This document shows positions 1-9,707 of a stretch of 64,000 nucleotides of DNA, piece by piece; the stretch's first letter is position 1, and each line of letters opens with the position of its first letter. The stretch covers positions 2,117,501-2,181,500 of the forward strand of contig JAWNZC010000106.1 in assembly GCA_035771165.1 (NCBI GenBank). The letters run 5' to 3'. The DNA is from Paragorgia papillata. Its lineage: Eukaryota > Cnidaria > Anthozoa > Scleralcyonacea > Coralliidae. The notes below the pieces were generated by a model. The model ran no database searches, was not told the origin of the DNA, and was given only the letters and a program-made list of their open reading frames with translations. A program made the position numbers and the translations under genes.

Positions 1-83
1 AGAAAATTGATTCAAATAATATTATAAAAAAATAAACCTAAAACCTGCTAGTTATTAATAAAAATAATCTACAGTATACTCAC

Positions 84-238
84 ATCCTTGAATTTTATTA
101 TTGTACCGCCCTTCTTCACAGTTTTCTTCTCAGTAATTTTCACAACATTAACAATGTCCTCATTGGTGATTTGTCCAGGCTTTCTTAAAACTCGTTTCAC
201 AGCACCAAATAATCTTTCCACTGCATTTCCTTGTGGAT
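84..238 (-). pseudogene. Internal exon of an unrecognised, probably decayed gene
   Basis: The minus strand has an open exon-like block with a good acceptor (tatttTCAG before 238) and a good donor (GAT|GTGAGT after 84). It encodes about 51 residues beginning DPQGNAVERLFGAVKRV and ending KKGGTIIKFKD, a composition typical of real protein. I do not recognise the family. The next coding block upstream on the same strand that looks like part of the same gene is at 7268-7593, and MULE 1 fills the space between them. Splicing of this exon to its neighbours is inferred, not shown. Confidence 0.4.
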
Positions 239-1116
239 CTGAAAATATGAAATGTTATTCAGTACAGAACTGGTACTGTATAACTTAAATCAAGACAGGT
301 AATGGAAACATATTTTGGGATAATAGGAAGACAGGAAACATAGAAAACAATTTTCTTAAATTTATTAATCCTTTATTTCACGATTGTATCAATCTCTGGC
401 CTACATGTACTAAATACTTTGTCTGCATACTGTGCTACAATTACAATTTACAACAATTCAACCCATTGCTCCTGCTTTAAGGGGACTCTCTACCCTAAAT
501 ATAGCAAATCTGGTCAATTTTTTTGAATCAGCGAATTTCAACAAAAAAACAAATCTACAGTTAGTTAAATGTGAATGTTTCTTTAAGAATAGTATTTAAA
601 CTTTACAAAAACCTTACTTTACTCATTCCACATAACTTCAGGGGGGATAATTCACATATTTCAGTACATGTATAAAATGCTAAAACTCAAAGGCAATTAA
701 AGATGCAAGTATGAAACTTACCACATTTGTGCAACATGCACCAAGGAACAAATTAATGATTCATTTTTTTGATTGGACCCTTGGTGTTACCATGGTAACA
801 ATAAAAACATCCAAAAAGCTACTTTCTTGTTATCTTTCCCAGAATTTGGTATATGATAAAAAGCTCTCATTAAGTTTTCAAGAACAATTCTGTGAGCAAC
901 CTGAGAAAATTTCAGCCAAATCCATTAAAAGCTCTTTGAGTTTTAGCATTTTAAAGGTTAAAATGTGCGGAAAACTTGTTTTTCGGAAAATCAAAGGTAA
1001 AAGTGGACTAACATGTCTTCGCATCATACCCTTAATTTCATATATCCTGTTACACAAACTTTTACCAAACAGCAAACTATTCATCCATATTTCAAAGTTT
1101 AAATCTGTCCAATACA

Positions 1117-2420
1117 CTAGTTAGCCTTCTTTCTTGGTCTTTTGGCTGGTTTTGGTCCTGGTAATGCTTCTTCATTGAAAGCACCACTGGCGTAAGATGG
1201 CCCACCCTCTCTGTCTCTGGCTTCCTGCTCTCGAACAAGTTTGGCTTGCCTTTGGGCAATTCTTTTCTTTTTTTCTACCAGACTGGCTTTTCTGGCAGCA
1301 CCAAGCATTCTCTTTTTGTCCTTTTTTATTCCTGCTTGCTCAGTATACTGGCCATGTGGTATCTTGGCCAACTTCATCACTTCGTGCCGAGCATCTGACC
1401 CACTGTCAAACTGAAGAACAGCAGACATTCCAGCCATTTCAACTGCCTTAGGCCCTTTGTATTTATGTTTTGGAGCTTTTGTCCAAACAATACCATTTAG
1501 GCTTTCATTTTGATTCTGTGAATAACCAAGCAAACATCGAAGGAGCAAAGATCGTTCACTAAGTCGGGTAAATATAGGAAGAAGGAAGTCGAGGAAAACT
1601 GGATCAAGGTAGTGGACCTTTGGATCAACCTCTTTCTTTGTCCTAACATATTGACACCAAGAATCTGCATGCTGAGGGCAAAACTTGTGTCTTTTTTTGG
1701 AATCAGGCAACAGTACACTATGGTGAAGTACAGCAAAAATGGCTTCTTGCATACTTTTTATGGAATTGTTTATTTCTTTTTCCAACTTGGCATTCCGATT
1801 TACATTTCTTCGTATAGCTTTGCCATAGTACTCTTGAAATTTGTCAATAGTTTTGTCTGAAAGTCTATGACCTTTTCCACCCACTGACTTTCCATCTTTC
1901 AACTTCCCTGTTGTTTTCTTTTTCAAATCCCTGAGCAGTTCCAAGCCTTTTCTGTACATGGCCAATACAGTCCAGTTTCCTAACTCGATAACAAACAACA
2001 CTTTGTTCTTCATGCTCTTTCTTCCATTTCTTATAGTTATTGGAGTTTATCCACTTCTCATACTCCTTACTCTGTCTGTTCATTCTTTCATACTTCTCAC
2101 ATGTTTTGCAACATCCATACACATCCCATACAGCTGTATAAGCCTTAGAATCACCATCACAAACCATATACTTGTATTGCATCTTGAAATCCAGAGAGCG
2201 TTTCCACAACTCCTCTGCAATTGAAACCTCCATGTTACCACTACTGCCATCATAGTTCTTTGTGCAGTGTTGCTGATGACTGGCATACCATTCTTTGTAT
2301 TCTGTTGAATCTTTGTCAGCTTTCTGCTTGTTACATGCTGTACAAATCTTTGATCTGAAGCTGTAATCAAGTACTTGGCCTGTCTCTACAGAGATGACAA
2401 ATCCAAATCCATAGTTAGCT
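1117..2420 (-). pseudogene. Mutator-like transposase, C-terminal part (MULE 1)
   Basis: It resumes exactly at the nested-insertion junction (ANYGFGFVIS) and is collinear with MULE 3. In order come a CTAC-type cysteine segment, VCDGDSKAY with the second catalytic Asp, CIGHVQKR (the C-x2-H motif that follows the second Asp in Mutator transposases), and NQNESLNG with the catalytic Glu. A very basic tail follows, and the stop is at 1117. A small frameshift near 1940, just after CIGHVQKRLGTA, breaks the frame. The last 298 codons are open but do not include the first two catalytic residues, so this is not a working enzyme. Confidence 0.82.
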
Positions 2421-2431
2421 CTGCCAAATCA
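2417..2431. repeat. Left TSD (AGCT) and TIR of the nested transposon
   Basis: AGCT at 2417-2420 is followed by the terminal repeat CTGCCAAATCA. The same AGCT occurs at the other end, and the terminal 11 bases match the opposite end inverted, apart from the second base. Confidence 0.85.
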
Positions 2432-2433
2432 TG

Positions 2434-2837
2434 GTGACTCACGTGACCAAGTCACAACATTTTATGGCTAAGACAAACTTTTTTCAACACTTCCAAATTG
2501 GCTATAGTCAAACCCCTTTTACAAAACAGAGGCATTAGGAAGGTGTTTAAGTTGAAATAATAATTTCCTAAAAAAATTATTTCAAGCCTTTGATTTTGTG
2601 ACTTGTTAGTGCGTGACTCACGTGACAGCCACAAATGATAAAACCCTACACAATGGTACTTTTAATTATTTTCCTGGTAATATATTAATTCTTGTTCATT
2701 CTAACTTTGTAAGACATGTGTATTAAGGTACTATTTATGACACTCAATGGAAATTTTAGTGAAATCAGTTTTATTTCAACGGTAAACGACACCAAAGTAA
2801 TGTGACTCACGTGACATAAAAATGTGACTCACGTGAC
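2434..2837 (+). promoter_or_regulatory. Left subterminal repeats GTGACTCACGTGAC (four copies)
   Basis: Exact copies start at 2434, 2613, 2802 and 2824, all in the same orientation. The motif joins an AP-1-like TGACTCA with an E-box CACGTG. Repeated subterminal motifs are commonly transposase binding sites; that role is inferred here. Confidence 0.6.
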
Positions 2838-2961
2838 CAATGACAAATATCATTCTTAAACTCAGTTTAAAACCATGTAAAATTAACAACTTCTTTTAAA
2901 AATTAATTAACAAAAATATGCATGCATGTTCAAACAAACCTAAGCCCATTAAATCTTATAG

Positions 2962-5088
2962 TTAAACGTTCTCGGCTTTGTTTGTAAAAGCTTCTTTAAC
3001 GCTTTGGAACTCGTTGTCTGTCAACTTCACTGTTGAGCATCTTGAAGATGAAACAGGCATTGGTGATTCTATTTTCATCAAAATATCATGCACAGGAACT
3101 GCATCTACATCATTTGTTGGCCTAAAACTATTGACATCTGCTGCTGTTTGATGCACAAATTCCATGGTAACCAGCCCATCCAACTCTGCCTCTAATGCTC
3201 TACCAATGAACCAGTAATCACTTGGTCTCCAGTACACAGCATACCAGTGACCAATCTCTGTTGCAATTGTTACAACATCTTGAGTTGACTCACTGTCACT
3301 ATTGGCATCTGACGATTCATCTTCGTTGGACATTGGAGATGCTGAGCTATATCTCTTGGTAACTAAGGCGCCCTCGTTGTCCATACCAATCCAGTGGTAC
3401 TTAATAATTCCTTTTATTTGTGCAGCATTTGCAAATACCTCTGAAAGGTCAAGAAGCTGCGCTCTGGTATGAACTGCCTCGGCTGTGATGAGAGTAACAG
3501 CAATTTTAGATCCTTGCACAGCTTCATAGAAGTCGACAGCATTATTTATGACATATTGCCTGGTCTTAACTTGCTCCGTCGCTTTCCTTTTAAGGCATCC
3601 ACCAATTCCATCAACAGGACCCTTCCCATGACTTGTCGCACTGAAATTCCAATATAATGGGATTTTATGTTTCTGCGAAAGAACTTTCATGCCTTCCATA
3701 ACAAATCTGTTTTTGAACTGGCTGGAATGTCCATCAGTCCAGATTCTCACTTCTTTGATGTCTGGAGGAATGGTTTCAAGTATTTCATCGAGAAATACCA
3801 TCACTGTGGTCTTTGTGTGTTGCATGCAATCGCTCACTACCACCTTGGACATTACTTCGCCTTTTAGCCATGTAACCGTGGTAAACAGGGTAACTTGGCT
3901 TTGGTTCCAGTGAGCGGATTGAATTTCGTCTTGGGCTACGCATGTGTAATTTTCAGCAAAATCCATCTGAAGTACAGCAATCTTACTGTCCTGTGTTGAA
4001 GCCAATTCTTTGTCCAGTTCATACTGCTTTGCTTGAAGGCGCTTGATGTGACAGTGTGGCAAGAACTTTGTTGTCATGGAGCAAATGTGATCATACAGAT
4101 CTTGGACAGTTCCAATGTTTTCTACCTTCGACAGTCGTCCACTTCCTTCTTGCCATCTCATCCACTTGGCTGGAATTTTTTTTACTGTGTCAGGCAAAGG
4201 GTACATGGCTTCAAATCCACAACCATCATGTGAACAGTTGCCAAACCAGCATAAATCACTCTCTGCACTGAGCAAACACGAGGCAGGAAAATTGGTTGAA
4301 TATGACGGTATGTCAGGAACATGAATGTTTATTGCATCTAATGCAAGGAACATGTTTTGATGGTAAACACATGTACAGACATTTGATGGTGTCTGTGAGC
4401 TAAGGAGGACATTTGGAGGACGTAGCTTTCTAAATTTTGTCAACCCTATCTTCACATTTGGATTTTCTATTTTGAAGATACCATATGCTTCCTTGAGGCT
4501 CATGTACAAATGTCGCTTTTGCAGTTTCGTCTTTCCATCTTTTCCTCTTAGAGTGACAACATCCCTCTTTCCTGGTGCCATTCGACTGATGTCATCTCGT
4601 GTATAAAAGTTCTTCACTGCCTGTATTGTTTCTGCTGTGAGTGATAGGTTGTGTTGATTTGGTGTCAATAATTCATCTTTTCCAAATTCATCAGCTAGTT
4701 TCCTTAAAATCGTTCTCCGCTTTCTTGGACTTGCTGGGAGTGCTTTCTTAGCAATATTGACAGCTCGACTAAGAGAACTTTTACGACCATATGGTCTGCC
4801 TGGGCTCCGAGCTGACTCTGAAGGAGTTAACAGCACTCCTGCTGCTTTTCTACGGCTGTTTTGTTTTCTAAGCCTATCCTTGTCTCTTCTTTCCTCAACT
4901 ACCTGAACTTTTTCTTCAGCAGTTAGGGCCTCTAATTTGTTAGCTTGCTTCTTTCTATATTTGTTAACAGTATTAGCATGTTTCACCTTGTACTCTTCAT
5001 ATTTCCCTTCCCTTTTTAACTTTTCTCTTCTTCTCTTTTGCCTTTCTGCTGCACTTAATGGTTTTGTCTTAGGATTCATTGGATTCAT
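2962..5088 (-). CDS. DDD-type transposase of the nested transposon, 708 aa, intact
   Basis: The frame is uninterrupted from ATG at 5088 to the stop at 2962. Residues 1-130 are strongly basic (AERQKRRREKLKREGKYEEY) and probably bind DNA. Residues about 238-290 hold a Cys/His cluster (CTC...H, then CWFGNCSHDGC) that may bind zinc. The catalytic core fits an RNase H-like fold: LQMDFAENYTC with D376, VRIWTDGHSSQFKNRF with D452, and SHGKGPVDGIGG with D493. An acidic Ser-rich linker (about 590-620) leads to a small module with WYAVYW and YWFIGRAL that resembles SH3- or chromo-like folds. Its lack of lesions, against its decayed MULE host, indicates a younger insertion. The Sola assignment is tentative; the transposase call is firmer. 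Activity cannot be judged from sequence. Confidence 0.82.
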   Translation of the reverse strand: MNPMNPKTKPLSAAERQKRRREKLKREGKYEEYKVKHANTVNKYRKKQANKLEALTAEEKVQVVEERRDKDRLRKQNSRRKAAGVLLTPSESARSPGRPYGRKSSLSRAVNIAKKALPASPRKRRTILRKLADEFGKDELLTPNQHNLSLTAETIQAVKNFYTRDDISRMAPGKRDVVTLRGKDGKTKLQKRHLYMSLKEAYGIFKIENPNVKIGLTKFRKLRPPNVLLSSQTPSNVCTCVYHQNMFLALDAINIHVPDIPSYSTNFPASCLLSAESDLCWFGNCSHDGCGFEAMYPLPDTVKKIPAKWMRWQEGSGRLSKVENIGTVQDLYDHICSMTTKFLPHCHIKRLQAKQYELDKELASTQDSKIAVLQMDFAENYTCVAQDEIQSAHWNQSQVTLFTTVTWLKGEVMSKVVVSDCMQHTKTTVMVFLDEILETIPPDIKEVRIWTDGHSSQFKNRFVMEGMKVLSQKHKIPLYWNFSATSHGKGPVDGIGGCLKRKATEQVKTRQYVINNAVDFYEAVQGSKIAVTLITAEAVHTRAQLLDLSEVFANAAQIKGIIKYHWIGMDNEGALVTKRYSSASPMSNEDESSDANSDSESTQDVVTIATEIGHWYAVYWRPSDYWFIGRALEAELDGLVTMEFVHQTAADVNSFRPTNDVDAVPVHDILMKIESPMPVSSSRCSTVKLTDNEFQSVKEAFTNKAENV

Positions 5089-5299
5089 TTCACAAAATAT
5101 TAAACTGGAATTTGTCTGGAAATACTGTTAATTGAATTTTGTTGACTTGGTAACCTGGCAAACAGGTAGCCCACAAGCCACTGCAAGATTATTCAATAGT
5201 TTGAGTCTTTGAGATGATAACTTCAGGCAAGTCAATGGCAAGTTTTCCAAGAAGATAGTTTGTGCAAAACTTACAATTATATATTGCGGTCGATTTTAT

Positions 5300-5479
5300 G
5301 TGACTCGCGTGACCAAACTTGAGGGTGATTTTCCGATGAAACTACTCAGCATATTTAATAATAATTTCTAGCATAGGTAACCCTTAGCCAGATGACCAAT
5401 TTATAAAAGAATTGGGGAATTAGTTCAAAGGGACAAGAAATGAAAAAACTTTTTGTGAGAAATATGCGACTCACGTGAC
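5300..5479 (+). promoter_or_regulatory. Right subterminal repeats of the same 14-bp motif (two copies)
   Basis: Near-copies are at 5300-5313 (GTGACTCGCGTGAC) and 5466-5479 (GCGACTCACGTGAC), each one base off the left-side motif and in the same direction. They lie upstream of the transposase start, so they could also act in its promoter. Confidence 0.55.
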
Positions 5480-5827
5480 ACGAAAATGAGGGTGTTTTAA
5501 ATGCTCACTTGCACAATGCCGTTTACATGTTTCCCAATTTTTAATTGAAATTAAGCTTTCAGACAGCTATGACCAACTGTAATTATTAAATTTTCAGGGA
5601 ATTTAGTTTTGTATAACAAATTAGGGCCCTTTTATTATAAAGTAACAAAATTATCCATAATCAACATACGGATATTGCTATTATTATTCCATTCCCATAA
5701 TGCTAATGGGCAATCTTGGTTGATAATTTTTTTTGTTCTATTAGGGTAAGGCTATGTAGTATCAGAAAATTAGCATTATAGGTGCAAAATCTTAATTTTA
5801 ATTTTTTTTTGTGATGTGTCATTTCTG

Positions 5828-5842
5828 TGATTTGGCTGAGCT
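5828..5842. repeat. Right TIR and TSD (AGCT) of the nested transposon
   Basis: TGATTTGGCTG (5828-5838) is the inverted partner of the left end and is followed by AGCT (5839-5842). Beyond it the MULE 1 coding sequence continues with the first catalytic Asp motif. Confidence 0.85.
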
Positions 5843-6682
5843 GTGTGTCCCCTTTTGGACCAAGTACCATCAAAAGTGACAGCAATGTCAACTATGTCAT
5901 CATCTAAGATGTCCAGATTATCTTTTTTAAGTTTACATCGAAGCTTTTCTCAGGTGGAACCAAGGTGTTTCTCAATAGCTTGCTTGTGGGCATCATAGAG
6001 AACATTGATGTGGGTGTTCCAGGCTTGAGATGACATTGGTTGAGGCATATTCAATATGCTACAAATGGGAAGCCATGCCCTCTCTGCCAACGCCAGTTTC
6101 TGATGCTGAATATACCAACCGTTGATTTATATCAGTGGCATTATTAGGATCCCACGAGTTCCCAGTTGACTTTGATGTGGGAAGATAAGTTTTCTTCTTG
6201 CACTTCGAGCATTGCAAACAAAACAGAGCACTCTGACCATAACGTTTTGCCTGATCTTCGACAAAAAGAATATTTGCATTTTTACATTTATGGTTATCTT
6301 GAAATGCTTGGTGAACATTGGACAAATGAAAAAAACGATAGCCAGGATCTTCAACAAAATATGGCTTTGATGGATCACAATGCTCATCAATTTCCACATC
6401 ACTCTCACCTGAGTCACTTTCACCAACAAAATCACTGTCACTAGATTCAGCAGATGCCATAATCTTCTTTTCACTAGCTGTTATTGCCAGATTTTCTTCA
6501 CTGTTGCTGTTCAAATCGCCATCTAGTTCTGAAACAGCAGGTTCAGAAATGGCCGAAGAACTACAACATTCAGACAAATTTTGGGACTGAACCGGCTGGT
6601 CATCCCCATTCTCATTCGTTAGTTTTGCCTTCTCCCACGAAGAAATACCACGAAATTTGTCTTTAGACTTTCTTCTAGGCAT
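5843..6682 (-). pseudogene. Mutator-like transposase, N-terminal part (MULE 1)
   Basis: It starts at ATG 6680-6682 with MPRRKSKDK, runs through a Ser/Asp/Glu-rich stretch, then a zinc-finger-like segment with CLQCSKCKKK that aligns by eye with the Cys-rich start of the MULE 3 protein, then DINQRLVYSASETGVG (MULE 3 has DVNRRLVYAMRSIGQG). Around 6060 the frame changes; the following block (SILNMPQP) matches the MULE 3 segment HMNMPAP. Another frame change follows near 5950. The part ends with DGTWSKRGHT, which carries the first catalytic Asp, directly at the AGCT duplication of the nested insertion. It is a pseudogene with at least two frameshifts. Homology to Mutator-type DDE transposases is established family knowledge; the alignment was done by eye. 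Confidence 0.8.
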
Positions 6683-7267
6683 TCTTCAAACAAAATGAGC
6701 ATCAAACTCTGACTTTTCTTCGTAAATTCGATCGAATATCTTTGAAACACAGTGAAAATGACTGCCAATACACATAATTTCTTATACGATTATAACCCCC
6801 CTGAAATACATTCGTTTCCAGACCTCTTAAAAATATAAGTTGAACACGTCCAAACAAAACTTCATGAATATTCATCCCTTTTTGACCGGATTTCTTGCCG
6901 TTTTTGAAGCAAAACTTTCTCCGTTTCCATGGCAACGGGAATTGGAAAATTATTTTTTTAGACAGTCGTCAGTAAAAAAGGCCATATCTTAGAAAATAAG
7001 CGGAATTTTAACGTTCTGTAAAAAGTACCTTTACAAGAAGTGTTACCACCATAAATTGAGACTAATTTTCAAATTTTGCCCATGTGACCAAAATTCAGGG
7101 TAAACCAGTATCTTTCCACTGAATGAAACATCTGATCTCAGAAAATAGAAAAGACTGTCTCAGGCAGGAATGGGTTAATCAAAACAACTTTTAACACAGA
7201 CCATTTTCAAAATGCTTGCTTCCTGTCCTGAAAATAAGTTTAGATAAACATAACATAGTTAACTTAC

Positions 7268-7593
7268 ATTTTCAGCCTTTTCAAGATATGGGCACGTATA
7301 TCCAGAATTTCACAACAAGATTTAGCTTCTTCATTTATAAACTTCCTTCTTGTAGTAAAGGTCTCTTCTACTAATGCGGAGAATGTTTTTCCAGTAATGG
7401 ATCCAACTTTGTAATCTTTTAACAGTTAAAGGTTCCTTTTCTATGTGGTTGCATGGGTCATCAACAGTCAATGATACCTAATTGGCTCTCTTTGCTGCTG
7501 GCACATTTTTGGTGCTTCTGCCTTGGATGCTGTAGGTTTAGAATACCTCCGTTGGTTTCTAAAAAGCTGGCTTATTCGTTTTTGGACTGTCGC
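7268..7593 (-). pseudogene. Exon remnant of the gene disrupted around MULE 1
   Basis: It begins after a good acceptor (tctcttgcag) and ends at a GTAAGT donor. Coding-like peptide runs through three successive frames: QKRISQLFRNQRRYSKPTA, then VSLTVDDPCNHIEKEPLTV, then SITGKTFSALVEETFTTRR. Two small frameshifts are therefore needed, so the exon is decayed. The family is not recognised. Together with 84-238 it brackets MULE 1, as expected if the transposon entered an intron of this gene. The order and strand agree, but joining the two exons into one gene is inference. Confidence 0.4.
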
Positions 7594-8090
7594 CTGCAAG
7601 AGATAAAGTCATAATTAGTCAAGTGGTTCTGTGAGAGGATAAATATGGATCTTTTCCTCACATCAATCACCCCTGACAAGGACACTAGATCATAGTGTTG
7701 AAATGATAGACCATAAATGTTTGACAATGCTATTCAAGCCTGCAACCTTATGAATGTTAAGGGAGAAAGACACCTTCAATTTTAGAATACAGGTAGTGAT
7801 ACCATTGTATAGTATTCGCTCTTACTTGGAAGCTTGAAAGATAACCCAACAAGCTACAGGCACACTGTACATGTATATTGTTTTAAGGTATATAACACTT
7901 TATTACATCTAATATTGACAAAATGTGTTATTTTTCTCCATCGTTTGCCAAAACTTCGCTAGACGCTTCGGAATATGACTAGTTTACAAGAAGTTGACGT
8001 GTGAAATGCGTCAAAAGGCTGGGTCGGTTGCTAACCGCATGACTGAGCATGCGGAATTCTGGTCAGCGCCTTTTTATAACACAAGTGCAA
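7594..8090. other. Non-coding stretch between MULE 1 flank and 8.1 kb
   Basis: No supported coding frame or repeat is seen. A GC-richer patch around 7990-8150 could be a promoter and 5' leader for the small spliced candidate that starts at 8092. Confidence 0.3.
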
Positions 8091-8091
8091 A

Positions 8092-8508
8092 ATGGCGTTG
8101 CATGTCGCCAGACGCGAGGCCGCTTTTATGGCCTTCAACGACGAATTCTCAAGGAACGGGTATGTATTTTGTTATATTTTCTGTGCATTTGATATATTTT
8201 ATATGTCGTCCTAAGTAATCAGCGTGTTTTTTGCTTCTCATTACTTATTGAATGAATGTAAAACATGAGTTTGCCATAGATTTTAAAATGACAGAGTCAC
8301 AGACACTAGTAAACCAGGTTGTCGTCTATTTATAAGTATTTATACACTGACATCAATTTATTTATTTACATATATACTTATTCATTGTTTTGAATTTTCT
8401 AGGTGTACAAAGTCAACATTGGTGACTTGCACCATGCCAAGTGGCCAGCAGCAAAAAAAAAGAAATAAAAATATTTACAAAAACACAACATTGGTCGTTT
8501 TGGTCTAA
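8092..8508 (+). CDS. Possible tiny two-exon gene
   Basis: Exon 1 (8092-8159) starts ATG and encodes MALHVARREAAFMAFNDEF and a few more residues, ending at a GTATGT donor. Exon 2 (8403-8508) follows a gaattttctag acceptor and continues in phase for about 35 codons to TAA, which overlaps an AATAAA at 8507-8512. The product would be under 60 residues, has no recognisable domain and ends in a lysine/asparagine-rich, low-complexity tail. It could equally be a first exon of something else, or chance. Confidence 0.2.
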
Positions 8509-8956
8509 TAAATACAGGATTAGATTCCTGTCAAGGTTTCAGAAGCTTTTTCTTAGTATTTGAGCTTGACGAATGTCCACTTCTCGTCTGTTACCTCCAA
8601 GCTCGCACATGGTAATAGTAGTCTCCATTAATACCCCTGATCCTATCCATAAGCATAACCCTAATCCTAACCCTAAAATAAGGTGGTAGACTAGTCTATA
8701 TGGATTGTTACTATGAAGTATGTCCCACACACCCTCACACATATAGACCCTATGCAAAAATGGCTGTCATTTTAAAATTATTTTATATGCATTTGAGAGT
8801 AATCATTATTTTGAATTGCAAAAACAACAGATGCTAGTCAGGCTTATTAAAATGCACATCAAACAAGTTTAAATTGGCAGCCATTTATGCATGGGGTCTA
8901 TCGTACGGTAATTCAAAAACTCATTAATAATTCATGAGGAAATCAGTACCATGTCC

Positions 8957-9167
8957 GTGGTTTTATATCTGATAAAGATACCTCCTGATTTACATAAACT
9001 TTAGCTTTGATTTTCTCGGCTTAGACAAGGTTATTTTTCAAACTTACTACGCCAATGAACTTACCAAGTAGTTCATTTTTGAAGCCGTTCAATAAACTCG
9101 CAGTTCGTGTTTTATCAGATATAAAAACACTCAGCTTCGTCTCTTGTCTTTATATCTGATAAAACAC
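8957..9167. repeat. Inverted-repeat element with ATATCTGATAAA arms
   Basis: Copies of tttatatctgataaa occur at about 8960 and 9149, and the reverse form tttatcagatataaaa is at 9111-9125, the last flanked by GTGTTTT on one side and AAAACAC on the other. This looks like a short non-autonomous or foldback element just past the end of the MULE 2 gene. Confidence 0.45.
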
Positions 9168-9180
9168 TCCTGCTCGTTTA

Positions 9181-9668
9181 TTAAACAGTACATAAGGAAA
9201 CGGAGTTCTTGTTCAGTGGACACAAACGATGAGAAGTCCGCTGATGACTTGAAGATCCACACGCACACTTCTTTCCACTTTCATTTCTATCACCTATTTC
9301 CTTGTCAACAGCAATATCTTCCACATCATTCTCCACTTCCTCTTCTTCACCATATGAATGCTGGATGGCTTGTCGCTTGCTCCATCTCTTTCACTCTTCC
9401 TGTTCATCTGCTCTTGCTACTTTTTGTGAAATTCTCTTATTCTTAGTTTCCTCTTTCTTCTTTTTTTCCAAATAAGCCATCCGTTCTACTGTGGCCTTCT
9501 TGACTGCACTAACAATAGTGGGAAGTACTGGCAACTTCAAACGATTATACAAATCAACAATCCAATGGTACTCCTTACCACGGTTATTGAAGCACCATGT
9601 CATGTTCCCCTGAACAAGGCCACAATTTGTTGAGGTTGTGTAGTGCAACCTGCAATGATGTTGGAAAG

Positions 9669-9707
<39 letters not shown>

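Larger units (their letters stand above)
2421..5838 (-). mobile_element. Nested DNA transposon, Sola-like (tentative), complete with TIRs and TSD
   Basis: A 3418-bp insertion lies between two copies of AGCT (2417-2420 and 5839-5842). Its ends are short inverted repeats: CTGCCAAATCA inward from 2421 and CAGCCAAATCA inward from 5838 on the other strand. One gene (2962-5088) fills the middle, and subterminal copies of a 14-bp motif lie on both sides. Removing the element with one AGCT rejoins the MULE 1 frame without loss, which supports the exact ends. The Sola superfamily is described as having 4-bp target duplications and DDD transposases; both fit here, but I cannot search a repeat library to confirm the assignment. 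Confidence 0.85.
481..7113 (-). mobile_element. MULE 1: degenerate Mutator-like transposon, split by a nested element
   Basis: The core is a two-part Mutator-like transposase (5843-6682 and 1117-2420). The ends are tentative. The plus strand at 481-530 reads ggggactctctaccctaaat and the reverse complement of the right side near 7113 reads actggtttaccctgaat, and both continue into loosely alignable sequence, as worn terminal inverted repeats would. I could not find a convincing target-site duplication. The element is certainly not autonomous now: its gene carries frameshifts and is cut by the 2421-5838 insertion. Confidence 0.5.

Noticed and set aside
711..1124. 137-codon plus-strand open frame beside MULE 1
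   Set aside because: Low-complexity Lys/Ser/Leu content in the 3' non-coding part of the transposon.
3469..4324. Several plus-strand open frames of 60-75 codons
   Set aside because: Antisense shadows of the 708-residue transposase.
8655..8680. ataaccctaatcctaaccctaaaata resembles the telomere repeat
   Set aside because: Only a few imperfect units; too short and irregular to call a telomere or a clear interstitial telomeric block.
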